This document shows positions 1 to 10,113 of a stretch of DNA of 64,000 nucleotides, in pieces. Within the stretch, counting starts at the first letter, position 1; each line of letters starts with the position of its first letter. The DNA comes from Methanobacteriales archaeon HGW-Methanobacteriales-1 (lineage in GTDB: Archaea; Methanobacteriota; Methanobacteria; Methanobacteriales; Methanobacteriaceae), in NCBI GenBank assembly GCA_002839705.1, contig PGYO01000007.1, forward strand, positions 1 to 64,000, written 5' to 3'. A program made the position numbers and the translations under genes. The notes under the pieces were generated by a model, which searched no databases, was not told the origin of the DNA, and worked only from the letters and a program-made list of their open reading frames with translations.

Positions 1-112
1 GGTTAATTTTGAATTAGAGTCTATTAAAATCCAGAAAATAATATTTTCAAATATTTTTTTCAAAAGTTCCAACACCCCTAAACTTTACAACCCCTATTTA
101 TTGGAATTTTTA

Positions 113-499
113 TTAGTTATTCATGTTAGCTTCGGCCAAAACGCCACCTATAGCTCCTAAAACTCCAGTTATAAGTATCAGGACGATGGTTAAAAGTACT
201 CCAAGTAATGCACTAATAAATCCCGCTAAATTTCCTAAACTGGCTGATAGAAGGCCTATAAAAGCAGTTATTATTCCCAACCCTAATAAGGATAGAATTC
301 CAATTATTAATCCGCCAATAACTCCGGATAATGCTCCATTAATAGCCCCATCTGTTTTACCTTCTGTAATCAGATAAATTGTAGCAAAACCACCTAATAA
401 TGGTCCCAAAAAGAACAATGGAAATATTGCTAGGCCTAATGCCAGGGTTAATGCGGCGGTAATTAATGATCCTAAAATTATGGCTTTCCAATCAGTCAT
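113..499 (-). CDS. DUF5518-type small membrane protein (copy 1 of 3)
   Basis: This is a 128-residue, very hydrophobic protein with about four membrane segments rich in Gly, Ala, Ile and Leu. The ATG at 499 is preferred over a GTG three codons upstream because the sequence AGGTG sits just before it; the stop of the upstream gene is only a few bases away, so the two are probably co-transcribed. It opens with MTDWKAIILG, and the two genes upstream carry the same WKAIILG or WKAVIIG signature near their N-termini, so the three are tandem paralogs. The pattern matches DUF5518 proteins, which are abundant in Methanobacteriales. Their function is unknown. Confidence 0.8.
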   Translation of the reverse strand: MTDWKAIILGSLITAALTLALGLAIFPLFFLGPLLGGFATIYLITEGKTDGAINGALSGVIGGLIIGILSLLGLGIITAFIGLLSASLGNLAGFISALLGVLLTIVLILITGVLGAIGGVLAEANMNN

Positions 500-508
500 T
501 TTAAACAC

Positions 509-907
509 CTACTCTTCAGGCGCAGTTTTTCTACTTGTTGCAACCATTCCTATAACATTTCCAATGGCTCCACCAATTATTCCCAGGCTTATGTCTCCAA
601 TTAATGCAATTAAAAGAATCATAGTAACATTATTATTCCAGCCTGACCCTCCAGACATTACAAATACTAATATTATAGCTATTATTCCTTCAATAGCTCC
701 TACTATTCCACCATGAATGGCTCCATTCATAACATGCCCCTTGGCCAAATACCCTACAACGGCACAAGCAACCACTATGGAAATGATTCCACTAAGTCCT
801 GGAATTAATAGTTTGAGGACTACCCCTAGTAAAATTGTGAGTATAACTCCCAGAATTATTGCTTTCCAGTTAAATATGAATAATTGTTTTTCTGTATTAT
901 TTTCCAT
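509..907 (-). CDS. DUF5518-type small membrane protein (copy 2 of 3)
   Basis: This protein of about 132 residues starts MENNTEKQ. The ATG at 907 is chosen because GGTG lies about seven bases upstream; ATGs further upstream lack such a site. After a short polar N-terminus comes FNWKAIILG, then four or five hydrophobic segments including a GAIHGGIVGAIEG stretch that also occurs in modified form in copy 3 (GAIHGALVGVIAG). It ends with a short charged tail. It is a tandem paralog of the genes on either side and is probably in one operon with them. Membrane location is clear; the role is unknown. Confidence 0.8.
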   Translation of the reverse strand: MENNTEKQLFIFNWKAIILGVILTILLGVVLKLLIPGLSGIISIVVACAVVGYLAKGHVMNGAIHGGIVGAIEGIIAIILVFVMSGGSGWNNNVTMILLIALIGDISLGIIGGAIGNVIGMVATSRKTAPEE

Positions 908-943
908 ATAATTCACCATCAAAAAAATAAAAAAAAGTTGTTA

Positions 944-1303
944 TTATCTTTCGGCTACAAAAACACCAATGGCTCCACCAATGCCCCCTATTACAGCATA
1001 GATTACAATGTAAACAATTGACATTAGTAATCCTGCGCCTAATATTGCGAGACCTGCGGCTCCGCCAATGACGGCTCCAAGTATAAGGGCTAATAATAGT
1101 CCTATAATTCCTGCAATAACTCCAACAAGAGCTCCATGAATTGCCCCATTCATCCATTCTCCGCCAATAGAGTAACCAACGTATATAGTTGCTAATAAAT
1201 ATCCTAAGATTGCTCCCCAAGTTCCGAGGATTGCACCTAATATGAAACTTAAGACAATCGCTAATATAAATCCAATAATTACGGCTTTCCAGTTTATATC
1301 CAT
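944..1303 (-). CDS. DUF5518-type small membrane protein (copy 3 of 3)
   Basis: This 119-residue hydrophobic protein starts MDINWKAVIIG, preceded by an AAGGGG Shine-Dalgarno-like site. It is the first gene of a three-gene minus-strand cluster of DUF5518-like proteins. Four membrane segments are visible, with the shared GAIHGALVGVIAG motif in the middle. The three copies differ enough that they are old duplicates, not a recent repeat. No function is known for the family. Confidence 0.8.
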   Translation of the reverse strand: MDINWKAVIIGFILAIVLSFILGAILGTWGAILGYLLATIYVGYSIGGEWMNGAIHGALVGVIAGIIGLLLALILGAVIGGAAGLAILGAGLLMSIVYIVIYAVIGGIGGAIGVFVAER

Positions 1304-1492
1304 TTTTTCACCCCTTTTTAATTTTAATGTGATAATTAGTTTATTCTATATTCCATATATTTTTTTCTTTTTGAGTCTAAGGCCAAATTTTGGTTTGAAT
1401 TATCCATAAATTTCCTTCAAGGAAAAAATCAATAACCTATGAGAGATATAAGAATTGTTAGTAACTATCATAATTTTAAGGAAGTAATCGGT

Positions 1493-2743
1493 ATGAAATC
1501 ATTACTAATCATCAATGGAACCATAATTTCTGGAAATGTAAATGAGCCACTGCAAAATGGAGCTATTTTAGTAGAAAACAATATAATCAAAGATATTGGC
1601 CCCCAGAATTCTATTAAACCTCCAGAAAACTGTCAGATCATTGATGTGGATGGTGCATTCATCTTGCCAGGATTTATTGATACTCACACTCATTTAATGT
1701 CCAATGGATTCAGAATGGAAGATACTATGTACAATCCGCTGGCTCTGCACTTCTATCAAGCATTGGAAAACATGAAATTGACCCTAGAAGCCGGTGTAAC
1801 CAGTGTTAGGGATGCGGGATTGGCAGATATTGGAGTAAAAATGGCCAGTGAGCAAGGATTATTCCCTTCTCCACGCATGCAAATAAGTGTTATGCCCTTA
1901 TCCATTAGTGGTGGCCACTTTGACTTTAATTTAAATTCAGGTTTTGATATGAAAATTTCATATCCTGGACATCCAGAAGGTATCTGTGACGGCCCGGATG
2001 AGGTAAGAAAAAGATCAAGAGAGGTTTTAAGAGCTGGAGCAGATGTTCTAAAGGTCATGGTAACTGGAGGGGTTATGAGTGCTAATGACCGACCAGAGTT
2101 TACCCAATTCACTGTGGATGAATTAAAAGCAGCAGTGGAAGAGGCGCAGTTCCGGGGAGGAATAAAAGTAATGGCCCATGCTCATGGTGCGGAAGGCATA
2201 AAAAATGCAGTTAAAGCCGGAATTTATTCCATTGAACACGGAACTTATGCAGATAAGGAGGCCTGTCAGATGATGGTCCAGGCAGGTACTTATCTGGTAC
2301 CCACCTTTTTAGTAATCAATTTAAATAGGGAAAAAGCATTGCAAGGCGAACTTCCGGAATATAGCCGCCAGGGAGCTATTGAAATAGCTAAAGTCCATAA
2401 AGAAAATATGCAAATGGCCTATGAGCTAGGAGTTAATATTGTGGCTGGAACAGACTGTGGTGTGGTGGAGCATGGAATTAATCTCTTAGAATTAGATTAT
2501 TTATGTGATATGTGTATGGAACCTATGGAAGCTATTCAGGCCGGTACTAAAAAAGCGGCTGAATGTATGGGATGGCAGGATAAAGTGGGAACTCTGGATA
2601 AAGGAAAATTGGCAGACATTGTGGTGCTTAAAAAGGACCCACTGGAGGATATCGCTTCATTGTCGGATAAAGAAAATATTTTAATGGTAATAAAAGATGG
2701 TAAGATCTATAAAAATATTTTAAACACATCGAAAGGATTCTAA
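1493..2743 (+). CDS. Amidohydrolase of the imidazolonepropionase/prolidase-like group
   Basis: This 416-residue cytoplasmic metal-dependent hydrolase belongs to the amidohydrolase superfamily. Metal ligands are visible in the expected order: DTHTH (His65, His67), a likely carboxylated lysine in VLKVMVTGG (about Lys187), HAHG (His229, His231), EHGT (His249) and GTD (Asp321). The C-terminus carries the usual KGKLADIVVL segment that returns to the N-terminal beta domain. Relatives of this architecture include Xaa-Pro dipeptidase-like and Xaa-Arg peptidase-like enzymes and imidazolonepropionase; the substrate cannot be read from sequence. The start MKSLLIINGTI is chosen because AAGGAAG lies upstream and the family begins just before this strand; an ATG at 1439 would add 18 unlikely residues. 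It stands alone upstream of the copper ATPase. Confidence 0.85.
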   Translation: MKSLLIINGTIISGNVNEPLQNGAILVENNIIKDIGPQNSIKPPENCQIIDVDGAFILPGFIDTHTHLMSNGFRMEDTMYNPLALHFYQALENMKLTLEAGVTSVRDAGLADIGVKMASEQGLFPSPRMQISVMPLSISGGHFDFNLNSGFDMKISYPGHPEGICDGPDEVRKRSREVLRAGADVLKVMVTGGVMSANDRPEFTQFTVDELKAAVEEAQFRGGIKVMAHAHGAEGIKNAVKAGIYSIEHGTYADKEACQMMVQAGTYLVPTFLVINLNREKALQGELPEYSRQGAIEIAKVHKENMQMAYELGVNIVAGTDCGVVEHGINLLELDYLCDMCMEPMEAIQAGTKKAAECMGWQDKVGTLDKGKLADIVVLKKDPLEDIASLSDKENILMVIKDGKIYKNILNTSKGF

Positions 2744-2807
2744 AATTAATTTTAATCTATTAATTAAGAAAGATTTGAATACATTTACAATCTTGTGGAG
2801 ATTTAAA

Positions 2808-5279
2808 ATGCCAGAAAAAACCAAAAAAAAGGCAGACATTAAAATATCAGGGATGGGATGTGCTTCATGTGCTATTAAGATAGAAAAATCTCTGGATAAT
2901 TTAGAAGGGGTGCAGGAAGCTCAAGTTAACCTGGCCACGGAAAAAGCCACCATAGAATACGACCCGGAAAAGCTGGGTGTGGGCCAGTTGGAGCAGGCCG
3001 TGGAAGATGCAGGATACGTAGTGGTAAAGGATAAAGCAGTTCTTAAAATTGGTGGAATGACTTGTGCCATGTGTGTTAAGGCCATTGAAGATGTATTAAG
3101 TAAACTTGAGGGAATAAGTGAGGTAACAGTCAATCTGGGGGCTGAAAAGGCCTATGTAACTTATAACAGCGATATAGTGTCTATTGAGGACATGAAAAAT
3201 GCTATTGAAGATTTAGGATATCAATTTTTAGGTTTAGAAGGGGAAGAAAGTCAGGAGCTGGAGGAAGAAATACGCCAGAAAGACTTGAGATCTAAAAAGT
3301 ACAGGATTATTGTGGGTTTTGGGGTATCTCTACCCTTAATGGCCATGATGCTTTTTAATGTCATGACTCCATTTTATATGCCTTATTTCATGCTGGTAGT
3401 TTCTATTATTCCATTTATCTATGTAAGCTACCCTATTTTCTCTGCGGCATTCCGGGCACTGCAAAACCGCACTCTTGATATGGATGTAATGTATTCGCTG
3501 GGTATTGGGGTGGCCTTTGTTTCCAGTGTACTGGGTACTTTCAATATAGTTCTAACACCAGAATTTATGTTCTATGAAACTGCTTTGATGTTGGCTGCTT
3601 TTTTAACACTGGGAAGGTATCTGGAAGCTCGGGCTAAGGGTAGAACCTCCACAGCCATAAAAAAATTAATTGGCCTGCAGCCCCAGAATGCTATTTTGAT
3701 TGATGATGGTGAGGAAAAGGAAGTCCCTATTCAAGATGTTCAAGTAGGGGATTTGCTTCTGGCAAAACCTGGCGAAAAAATACCTGCTGATGGTAAAGTC
3801 ATGGATGGTGAAAGTTACGTGGATGAATCCATGATAACTGGTGAACCGGTTCCTGCCTTCAAAAATAAAGGAAAAGAAGTGGTAGGAGGAACCCTTAATA
3901 AAAATGGCGTTTTAAGATTCAAAGCCACCCGTGTAGGTAAGGATACAGTTTTATCTCAGATTATACGTCTGGTGGATCAAGCCCAGGGTTCAAAACCCCC
4001 TGTACAGAGGATTGCTGATAAAGCAGTAACTTATTTTATTCCTACTGTACTCGCAGTGGCCATAGTGTCATTCGTGGTGTGGTACTTCTTACTGGGTTCT
4101 ACCTTGCTCTTTGGCCTTACCGTACTAATTTCTATTCTGGTGGTGGCCTGCCCCTGTGCTTTAGGGCTGGCTACTCCCACGGCAGTTACGGTGGGAATTG
4201 GAAGGGGGGCGGAATTGGGAATTTTAATTAAGGAAGGGGAGTCTCTGGAAGTATCAGAACAAATAAACACGGTTCTATTTGATAAAACAGGTACTCTGAC
4301 CCAGGGAAGTCCTGAAGTGACGGATATTGTTGCATTTAATGAAAGTGATGGAAATGGTGTGGCTGAAGAAGAAGTTCTTCTCTGGGCGGCCAGTGTGGAA
4401 CGTAATTCTCAGCACCCTATTGCAGAAGCCATTCTAATTAAATCTCGCCAGGAAGGTATGGAATTAAAAGAAGCTACAAAATTTGATACCATTGGTGGAA
4501 AAGGGGTAACTGCTCAGGCGGATAATCAGGAAATTTTAATTGGGAACCGTGCTCTTTTTGCTGATAAAAATATTTCGCTGGATGTTAAAGTGGAAGAATC
4601 CCTTTCTAATCTGGAAAATGAGGGAAAAACAGCTATAATAGTGGGCCAAACTAATGAAATAAAAGGAATAATTGCGGTGGCCGATGCCATTAAGAAAACC
4701 ACGGCCTTAGCTGTTAGGGAACTCAATAATATGGGATTGGAAACAGTAATGATCACCGGAGATAATTCAAAAACAGCTCATGCAGTAGCCAACCAGATTG
4801 GAATTAGTAAGGTTCTTTCTGAGGTTCTGCCCTATGAAAAAGCCCAAGAAGTTTCTAAAATTCAATCTGAAGGTAAAAAAGTGGCTTTCGTAGGTGACGG
4901 AATAAATGATGCTCCAGCACTGGCCCAGGCCGATGTAGGAATTGCCATTGGCAGTGGTACTGATGTGGCCATAGAAAGCGGGGAAATTGTTCTCATAAAT
5001 AACGAACCCATAGATGCTGCAGCAAGTATACAACTTTCAAGAAAAGTTATGGGTCGTATTAAGCTTAATATTTTCTGGGCTTTTGCTTATAATATTATTT
5101 TGATTCCGGTTGCCGCTGGACTACTTTATCCCAGCTTTGGAATAACTTTCCGACCAGAATATGCAGGTTTGGCCATGGCCCTGAGTTCAGTCACTGTGGT
5201 TTCCTTGTCTTTACTGTTAAAAGGATATGTCCCTGCAGCTAAGAAGCTCGCCATGACTTCTAAAAATACTGATAATTAA
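2808..5279 (+). CDS. copA: Copper-translocating P1B-type ATPase CopA
   Basis: This 823-residue inner-membrane heavy-metal ATPase probably exports Cu(I). Two N-terminal HMA domains are present, with CxxC metal sites GMGCASC (Cys18, Cys21) and GMTCAMC (about residue 85). Downstream are the actuator TGEP motif, the transmembrane metal site CPC in ACPCALG (about residue 448), the phosphorylation site DKTGT (Asp492) and the hinge GDGINDAP. The CPC motif, two HMA domains and overall length fit CopA. The ATG at 2808 follows GTGGAG; an in-frame TTG at 2775 lacks a site. A YHS-domain metal-binding protein follows after about 250 bases. No copper-responsive regulator is visible next to it. Confidence 0.95.
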   Translation: MPEKTKKKADIKISGMGCASCAIKIEKSLDNLEGVQEAQVNLATEKATIEYDPEKLGVGQLEQAVEDAGYVVVKDKAVLKIGGMTCAMCVKAIEDVLSKLEGISEVTVNLGAEKAYVTYNSDIVSIEDMKNAIEDLGYQFLGLEGEESQELEEEIRQKDLRSKKYRIIVGFGVSLPLMAMMLFNVMTPFYMPYFMLVVSIIPFIYVSYPIFSAAFRALQNRTLDMDVMYSLGIGVAFVSSVLGTFNIVLTPEFMFYETALMLAAFLTLGRYLEARAKGRTSTAIKKLIGLQPQNAILIDDGEEKEVPIQDVQVGDLLLAKPGEKIPADGKVMDGESYVDESMITGEPVPAFKNKGKEVVGGTLNKNGVLRFKATRVGKDTVLSQIIRLVDQAQGSKPPVQRIADKAVTYFIPTVLAVAIVSFVVWYFLLGSTLLFGLTVLISILVVACPCALGLATPTAVTVGIGRGAELGILIKEGESLEVSEQINTVLFDKTGTLTQGSPEVTDIVAFNESDGNGVAEEEVLLWAASVERNSQHPIAEAILIKSRQEGMELKEATKFDTIGGKGVTAQADNQEILIGNRALFADKNISLDVKVEESLSNLENEGKTAIIVGQTNEIKGIIAVADAIKKTTALAVRELNNMGLETVMITGDNSKTAHAVANQIGISKVLSEVLPYEKAQEVSKIQSEGKKVAFVGDGINDAPALAQADVGIAIGSGTDVAIESGEIVLINNEPIDAAASIQLSRKVMGRIKLNIFWAFAYNIILIPVAAGLLYPSFGITFRPEYAGLAMALSSVTVVSLSLLLKGYVPAAKKLAMTSKNTDN

Positions 5280-5296
5280 TATATTTGTAGATAGAT

Positions 5297-5320
5297 TCTA
5301 TTAAATCATGATTTAGTAGA
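5297..5320. repeat. Palindrome downstream of copA
   Basis: The perfect 14-bp palindrome TAAATCATGATTTA (5302-5315) lies inside a 24-bp nearly perfect inverted repeat that begins 18 bases after the copA stop. It is not followed by a T tract, so it may be an operator or mRNA-end structure and not a classical terminator. Confidence 0.4.
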
Positions 5321-5526
5321 GTTACTTATTTAATTATCATCTATCTTTTTAATTTAGTTGATGAGAAAATTATTTTTATTTCTTAATTTATTTTATCTAA
5401 TTAATCAAATAATTTTTTTAATCCATTTATACATAAATGATTAGAAATATTTTAAATTTTTTCAAAATGATCTATAATATAAAAACTTTAATACTTTTTT
5501 AAATATACTATTATATTGGTGTAAAA

Positions 5527-5673
5527 ATGGCAGTAGATCCTATATGCAAAATGGAAGTGGACGAGAAATCGGCTAAATTTGTAAGTGAATATAAAGGAAA
5601 AAAATATTATTTCTGCGCTCCGGGTTGCAAAAAAACATTTGAAGATAATCCTGAGAAATATACAGAAAAATAA
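5527..5673 (+). CDS. YHS-domain metal-binding small protein
   Basis: This 48-residue protein runs from MAVDPICKMEVDE to the C-terminal NPEKYTEK and is essentially a single YHS domain. The family hallmarks are present: DPICKMEV with Cys7, the YKGKKYYFCAPGCKKTF block with two more cysteines, and a closing NPEKY. GGTG lies six bases before the ATG. YHS domains often occur beside or fused to copper ATPases and are thought to bind transition metals, so its position after copA suggests a role in copper or other heavy-metal handling. Confidence 0.9.
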   Translation: MAVDPICKMEVDEKSAKFVSEYKGKKYYFCAPGCKKTFEDNPEKYTEK

Positions 5674-5773
5674 GAGTAATTAAACATTTAATGGCAATTA
5701 AATTCTTTATATTGATCTAATTTACATATATAATTTAATTTATTACTTTATTATTGATATCCGGGGCGATAAA

Positions 5774-6115
5774 ATGGCAAATCCTAGTAATGTATATATA
5801 GTGGCGGTAGAAACAGTAGCAATATTAAGTTTGACACTAATTGCTCTCATGGGGATGTATAAAGGCCAAAATGAGATAGCTGCGGCTGCGGTTGGGGGCA
5901 TAGCTGGATTTATATCTCATAAGGGTTTGAGTAAGGCATCATCAGAATCAGAAAAACCAAGTGTTGAAGTAGAAAAAACTGTTAAAACTACCATTGAGCA
6001 ACCAACACCAAAACTAGAGAGTGAACCTGGACTTGAAAGTGAAATCAAGCCTAAAACTGAAAATAAAGAGAAAATACCCGAAGAAGAATCTGAAATTGAA
6101 GAAGACGTGGCTTAA
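5774..6115 (+). CDS. Holin-like membrane protein with long acidic tail
   Basis: This 113-residue protein has a hydrophobic segment at about residues 8-28, a second weaker one at about 34-50 (AAAAVGGIAGFIS), and a long polar, Glu- and Lys-rich tail of about 60 residues. The start follows GGGGCGAT. It ends about 20 bases before a pseudomurein peptidase gene on the same strand. Small membrane protein plus cell-wall hydrolase is the arrangement of viral holin-endolysin cassettes, so a holin-like role is inferred from context. It was not matched to a named family, and it could instead anchor or regulate the peptidase. Confidence 0.6.
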   Translation: MANPSNVYIVAVETVAILSLTLIALMGMYKGQNEIAAAAVGGIAGFISHKGLSKASSESEKPSVEVEKTVKTTIEQPTPKLESEPGLESEIKPKTENKEKIPEEESEIEEDVA

Positions 6116-6135
6116 ACCACCTGTGAGGTAATTCA

Positions 6136-6798
6136 ATGATCATATCTTATAAAGAGTACCAGGACATGAGCGTTCGTATAATGCAATTTCAAATGGAAAG
6201 AGGTAGAAAACCTAAATATGTTACTTTAAATGGTTCTAAAATAGGCCAAAGACAGTACGAAGACATGATGAGAAGAGTGGATCTTTTTATAAAAAGCAAA
6301 GGTCGAAATCCAAAATCAGTTAGATTAGATGAATATATAGAAATAGTAAAACCTTCATTGGGTCGAAAAAAATCTGCTTCCTGGATAAAATTGGAAGAAG
6401 CATTAGATAAAAAATTTAACGATGCTAAAGATCTTTATAAGGCCATAGCTGATCAGGGCGAATATAAATATTATTATAATGATAAATTTGACAATAAAAT
6501 GGCCCTAACTCGTCTTAGGAAAGGTTTAGGAATTAACTGCACGGACTATGCTCAGCTTATACGGCCTGTTCTGGAAGATATGGGATATGATGTCCGTTAT
6601 GCCCATGGAAGAGTTAAATGTGGGGATAAACAATGGTATGGTCATGTTTGGCTCCAGATTAAAGGAAGAGATTATGGAAACTGGGTTAATTATGATGTGG
6701 TAGCAGTTACTCACCATGGAATTAAACGCCCTATAGGGTCTTTAGTTTGTGTCAATGGAGTCAAGGACGTTGAATACAATCCTAAATGGCTTATTTAA
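6136..6798 (+). CDS. Pseudomurein endoisopeptidase-like protein (PeiP/PeiW type)
   Basis: This 220-residue protein is built like the pseudomurein endoisopeptidases of Methanobacteriales viruses and proviruses. Two pseudomurein-binding repeats are visible at about residues 5-30 and 40-65, each with the pattern of Tyr, Arg, Phe and RxPxxV (RGRKPKYV and KGRNPKSV). A transglutaminase-fold cysteine peptidase domain follows, with a plausible triad of Cys135 (GINCTDYAQ), His170 (GHVWLQI) and Asp187 (NYDVV). No signal peptide is present, consistent with a viral lysin released by a holin or with autolysis. GAGGT precedes the ATG. It follows the holin-like gene directly. No capsid, portal or integrase genes are nearby, so this is either a provirus remnant or a domesticated cell-wall enzyme. 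Confidence 0.85.
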   Translation: MIISYKEYQDMSVRIMQFQMERGRKPKYVTLNGSKIGQRQYEDMMRRVDLFIKSKGRNPKSVRLDEYIEIVKPSLGRKKSASWIKLEEALDKKFNDAKDLYKAIADQGEYKYYYNDKFDNKMALTRLRKGLGINCTDYAQLIRPVLEDMGYDVRYAHGRVKCGDKQWYGHVWLQIKGRDYGNWVNYDVVAVTHHGIKRPIGSLVCVNGVKDVEYNPKWLI

Positions 6799-7039
6799 TT
6801 CAAAAATAATTTTTTTAATATTTTTTTTAACTAATTTTTAATTTTACTAATTAATTAGCTAGCCATAACCCTAATAAATCCATTAGCAATTCAAAGGATT
6901 ACTAATTCCTGATTTATAATTCTATTTCCTTGAAAATATTTATTAAAAATAGCCATAATCTAAAATATTTATTCTGAATTAATTTTAGTAAAATAAAAAT
7001 AAAAAAATAGAAGAATTAGAAATAAAAATATTAGAAATT

Positions 7040-7960
7040 TTATTCTAATTTTATTTCGAATCCGCCGATTTTAGATGCTAGGAAATTATAGAACACTGCA
7101 GTTAATGCGTAGGCAATGAATATTATTATAAATCCAAATATTGCAAAAACTAACAGCATTACTAAACCAGCTAGTGCAGAACCAGCTATTGCAAGAATTA
7201 TTAAAAATATTATTCCAATAATAATTCCAAAAACAGCAGCTATAGCTCCACCAATAAGACCTAGTGCTACTGGACTGATACTGTCAATTCCTAAGAATCC
7301 GTGGGCTTTTTCACTTAATTCTATTTTTATTCCACCTAATTTAGGTGCTAGAGCATTGTAAAGTGCAGCCATAATAACTGCTCCAATGAAAACCATTATG
7401 AAGGTCATTATCGGGGTCAAAACAATGTTTAAAATAGCTCCTAATGCACTGAATGCTCCTAAAGATCCCATAGATGCTGCAGGTACAGTGCTATTGGTAA
7501 TTGAAGCCATAGCAGTGACCATACTTCCAGCAAATCCTATTAATAGATATTGCAATGGTACAAATACCAGCTGGAATAAAAACTGGAAAACTGCAGTTAC
7601 AGCAGCAACTATCAATGCAAAGGGAATAACTCCTGTTTTTGTAATCTCTTTCATCTCTACTAATTCTATTTGTATTCCTCCTAATTTAGGAACAAGCAAA
7701 TTATAAATTAGTGCATAGAGGAATGATTGAGTTATACTTAAAAGGAACGAACCAACTGGAAACACAACTAGTCCTGCCACACCCAAACCTAACAAGAATC
7801 CTGAAAATGAAGAAAATTGGGATGGTAGTGCGGCTGAAAATGCTCCAGCAAAAATCAACAATATTATTGCTAATACTAGGCCCCATATGGCACTCACAGA
7901 AGAAGTCATGAGTGTATATGGTACAATTTTTACAGATTTTAATTCTTTCATGTCACTCAT
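7040..7960 (-). CDS. Membrane protein with three internal repeats
   Basis: This 306-residue polytopic membrane protein has three homologous units. Each unit ends with the same signature after its hydrophobic segments: YNLLVPKLGGIQIEL, YNALAPKLGGIKIEL and YNFLASKIGGFEIKL. The first two signatures are followed by acidic linkers, and the third ends the protein. Each unit begins with a short basic or polar segment (VKIVPYTLM, TKTGVIPFALI, DSISPVALG) leading into paired membrane helices. The start is strongly supported by GGAGGTG upstream of the ATG. The repeat pattern resembles DUF3566-like transmembrane proteins, but that link is only a suggestion. The gene stands alone and its function is unknown. 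Confidence 0.8.
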   Translation of the reverse strand: MSDMKELKSVKIVPYTLMTSSVSAIWGLVLAIILLIFAGAFSAALPSQFSSFSGFLLGLGVAGLVVFPVGSFLLSITQSFLYALIYNLLVPKLGGIQIELVEMKEITKTGVIPFALIVAAVTAVFQFLFQLVFVPLQYLLIGFAGSMVTAMASITNSTVPAASMGSLGAFSALGAILNIVLTPIMTFIMVFIGAVIMAALYNALAPKLGGIKIELSEKAHGFLGIDSISPVALGLIGGAIAAVFGIIIGIIFLIILAIAGSALAGLVMLLVFAIFGFIIIFIAYALTAVFYNFLASKIGGFEIKLE

Positions 7961-8182
7961 TTAAAAGCACCTCCCAGGTACTGCTAATTATTCTGTTGGA
8001 AGATGTTAATTAACTTTTATAATTTATTTAATAAATGACAATTTTTCAATTAGAAATATATAAAATAAAAATCAAGGAGAAATAGTAATAATAGAAATTA
8101 ATAGCTTAAAAAATGAAAAAAAGATTATTAAACTCAAAAAACTGTTTTTTTAAAATATATTCGAAATTTAAAGTCTAAATAT

Positions 8183-9532
<1,350 letters not shown>

Positions 9533-9648
9533 AAAAATCACTCCGTAGTTTATAATTCAATATAATCTATTAATATTAATTCAATAATGCATTAAAAATA
9601 GACCTTAAAAATAAATTTAATTATTTAATATGTTTAATTTTTATCTGG

Positions 9649-9810
9649 TTAACTTGTTGAAAAACGAAGAGCCAGACAGAAAACAGCCAGAATAATGGTC
9701 ATAACAACTACTTGTTCTGGACTCATTTTAGGGCCTCTGGTTTCATCTTCAAAGTATCTTACCAGCCCGGCACCGCTTGGTGGGAGGCTTTTTTTATCTT
9801 TCTTTGCCAT
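9649..9810 (-). CDS. secG: Preprotein translocase subunit SecG (Sec61 beta)
   Basis: This 53-residue protein is the archaeal Sec61 beta subunit of the SecYEG translocon. The N-terminal cytoplasmic part, MAKKDKKSLPPSGAGLVRYF, is typical of archaeal Sec61 beta; next come EDETRGPKMSPE and a single C-terminal membrane helix (VVVMTIILAVFCLAL). Length is normal for archaea. It sits upstream of purB on the same strand. Confidence 0.93.
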   Translation of the reverse strand: MAKKDKKSLPPSGAGLVRYFEDETRGPKMSPEQVVVMTIILAVFCLALRFSTS

Positions 9811-10113
9811 AATATCACCGATGATAATTTATAAATGTAATTTTAATTCTCTGTTTAATTAATTATGAAATTTACACTATTAAATAGTTAATGATTATTT
9901 TATTTTTAAATGCTTAATAAAATTTTAATATATTCATAATATATTCATAATATTAATTTTCGTTTAAAAATTTTTGCTCTAAAAAAATCATTAAATATCT
10001 GTTTGTACAATACTATTTTAAAGCAAACTTTCAATTATTATTTATATTTTTTATTTTTTAAAAAGGTTTAATAATAACTAAAATACTCATAATCAAACTC
10101 AAAGGGATGTTAA
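9811..10113. other. Divergent intergenic region between secG and polC
   Basis: These roughly 300 bases are extremely AT-rich. They must hold the divergent promoters of secG and polC, and several TATA-like stretches are present, none clearly better than the rest. The only clear signal is GGGATG before the polC start. No ORF or RNA gene was recognised. Confidence 0.5.

Noticed and set aside
897-1220. A 107-codon minus-strand ORF rich in Trp, Arg, Ser and Cys
   Set aside because: It lies fully within the DUF5518 gene region in another frame, and its composition is that of an out-of-frame translation.
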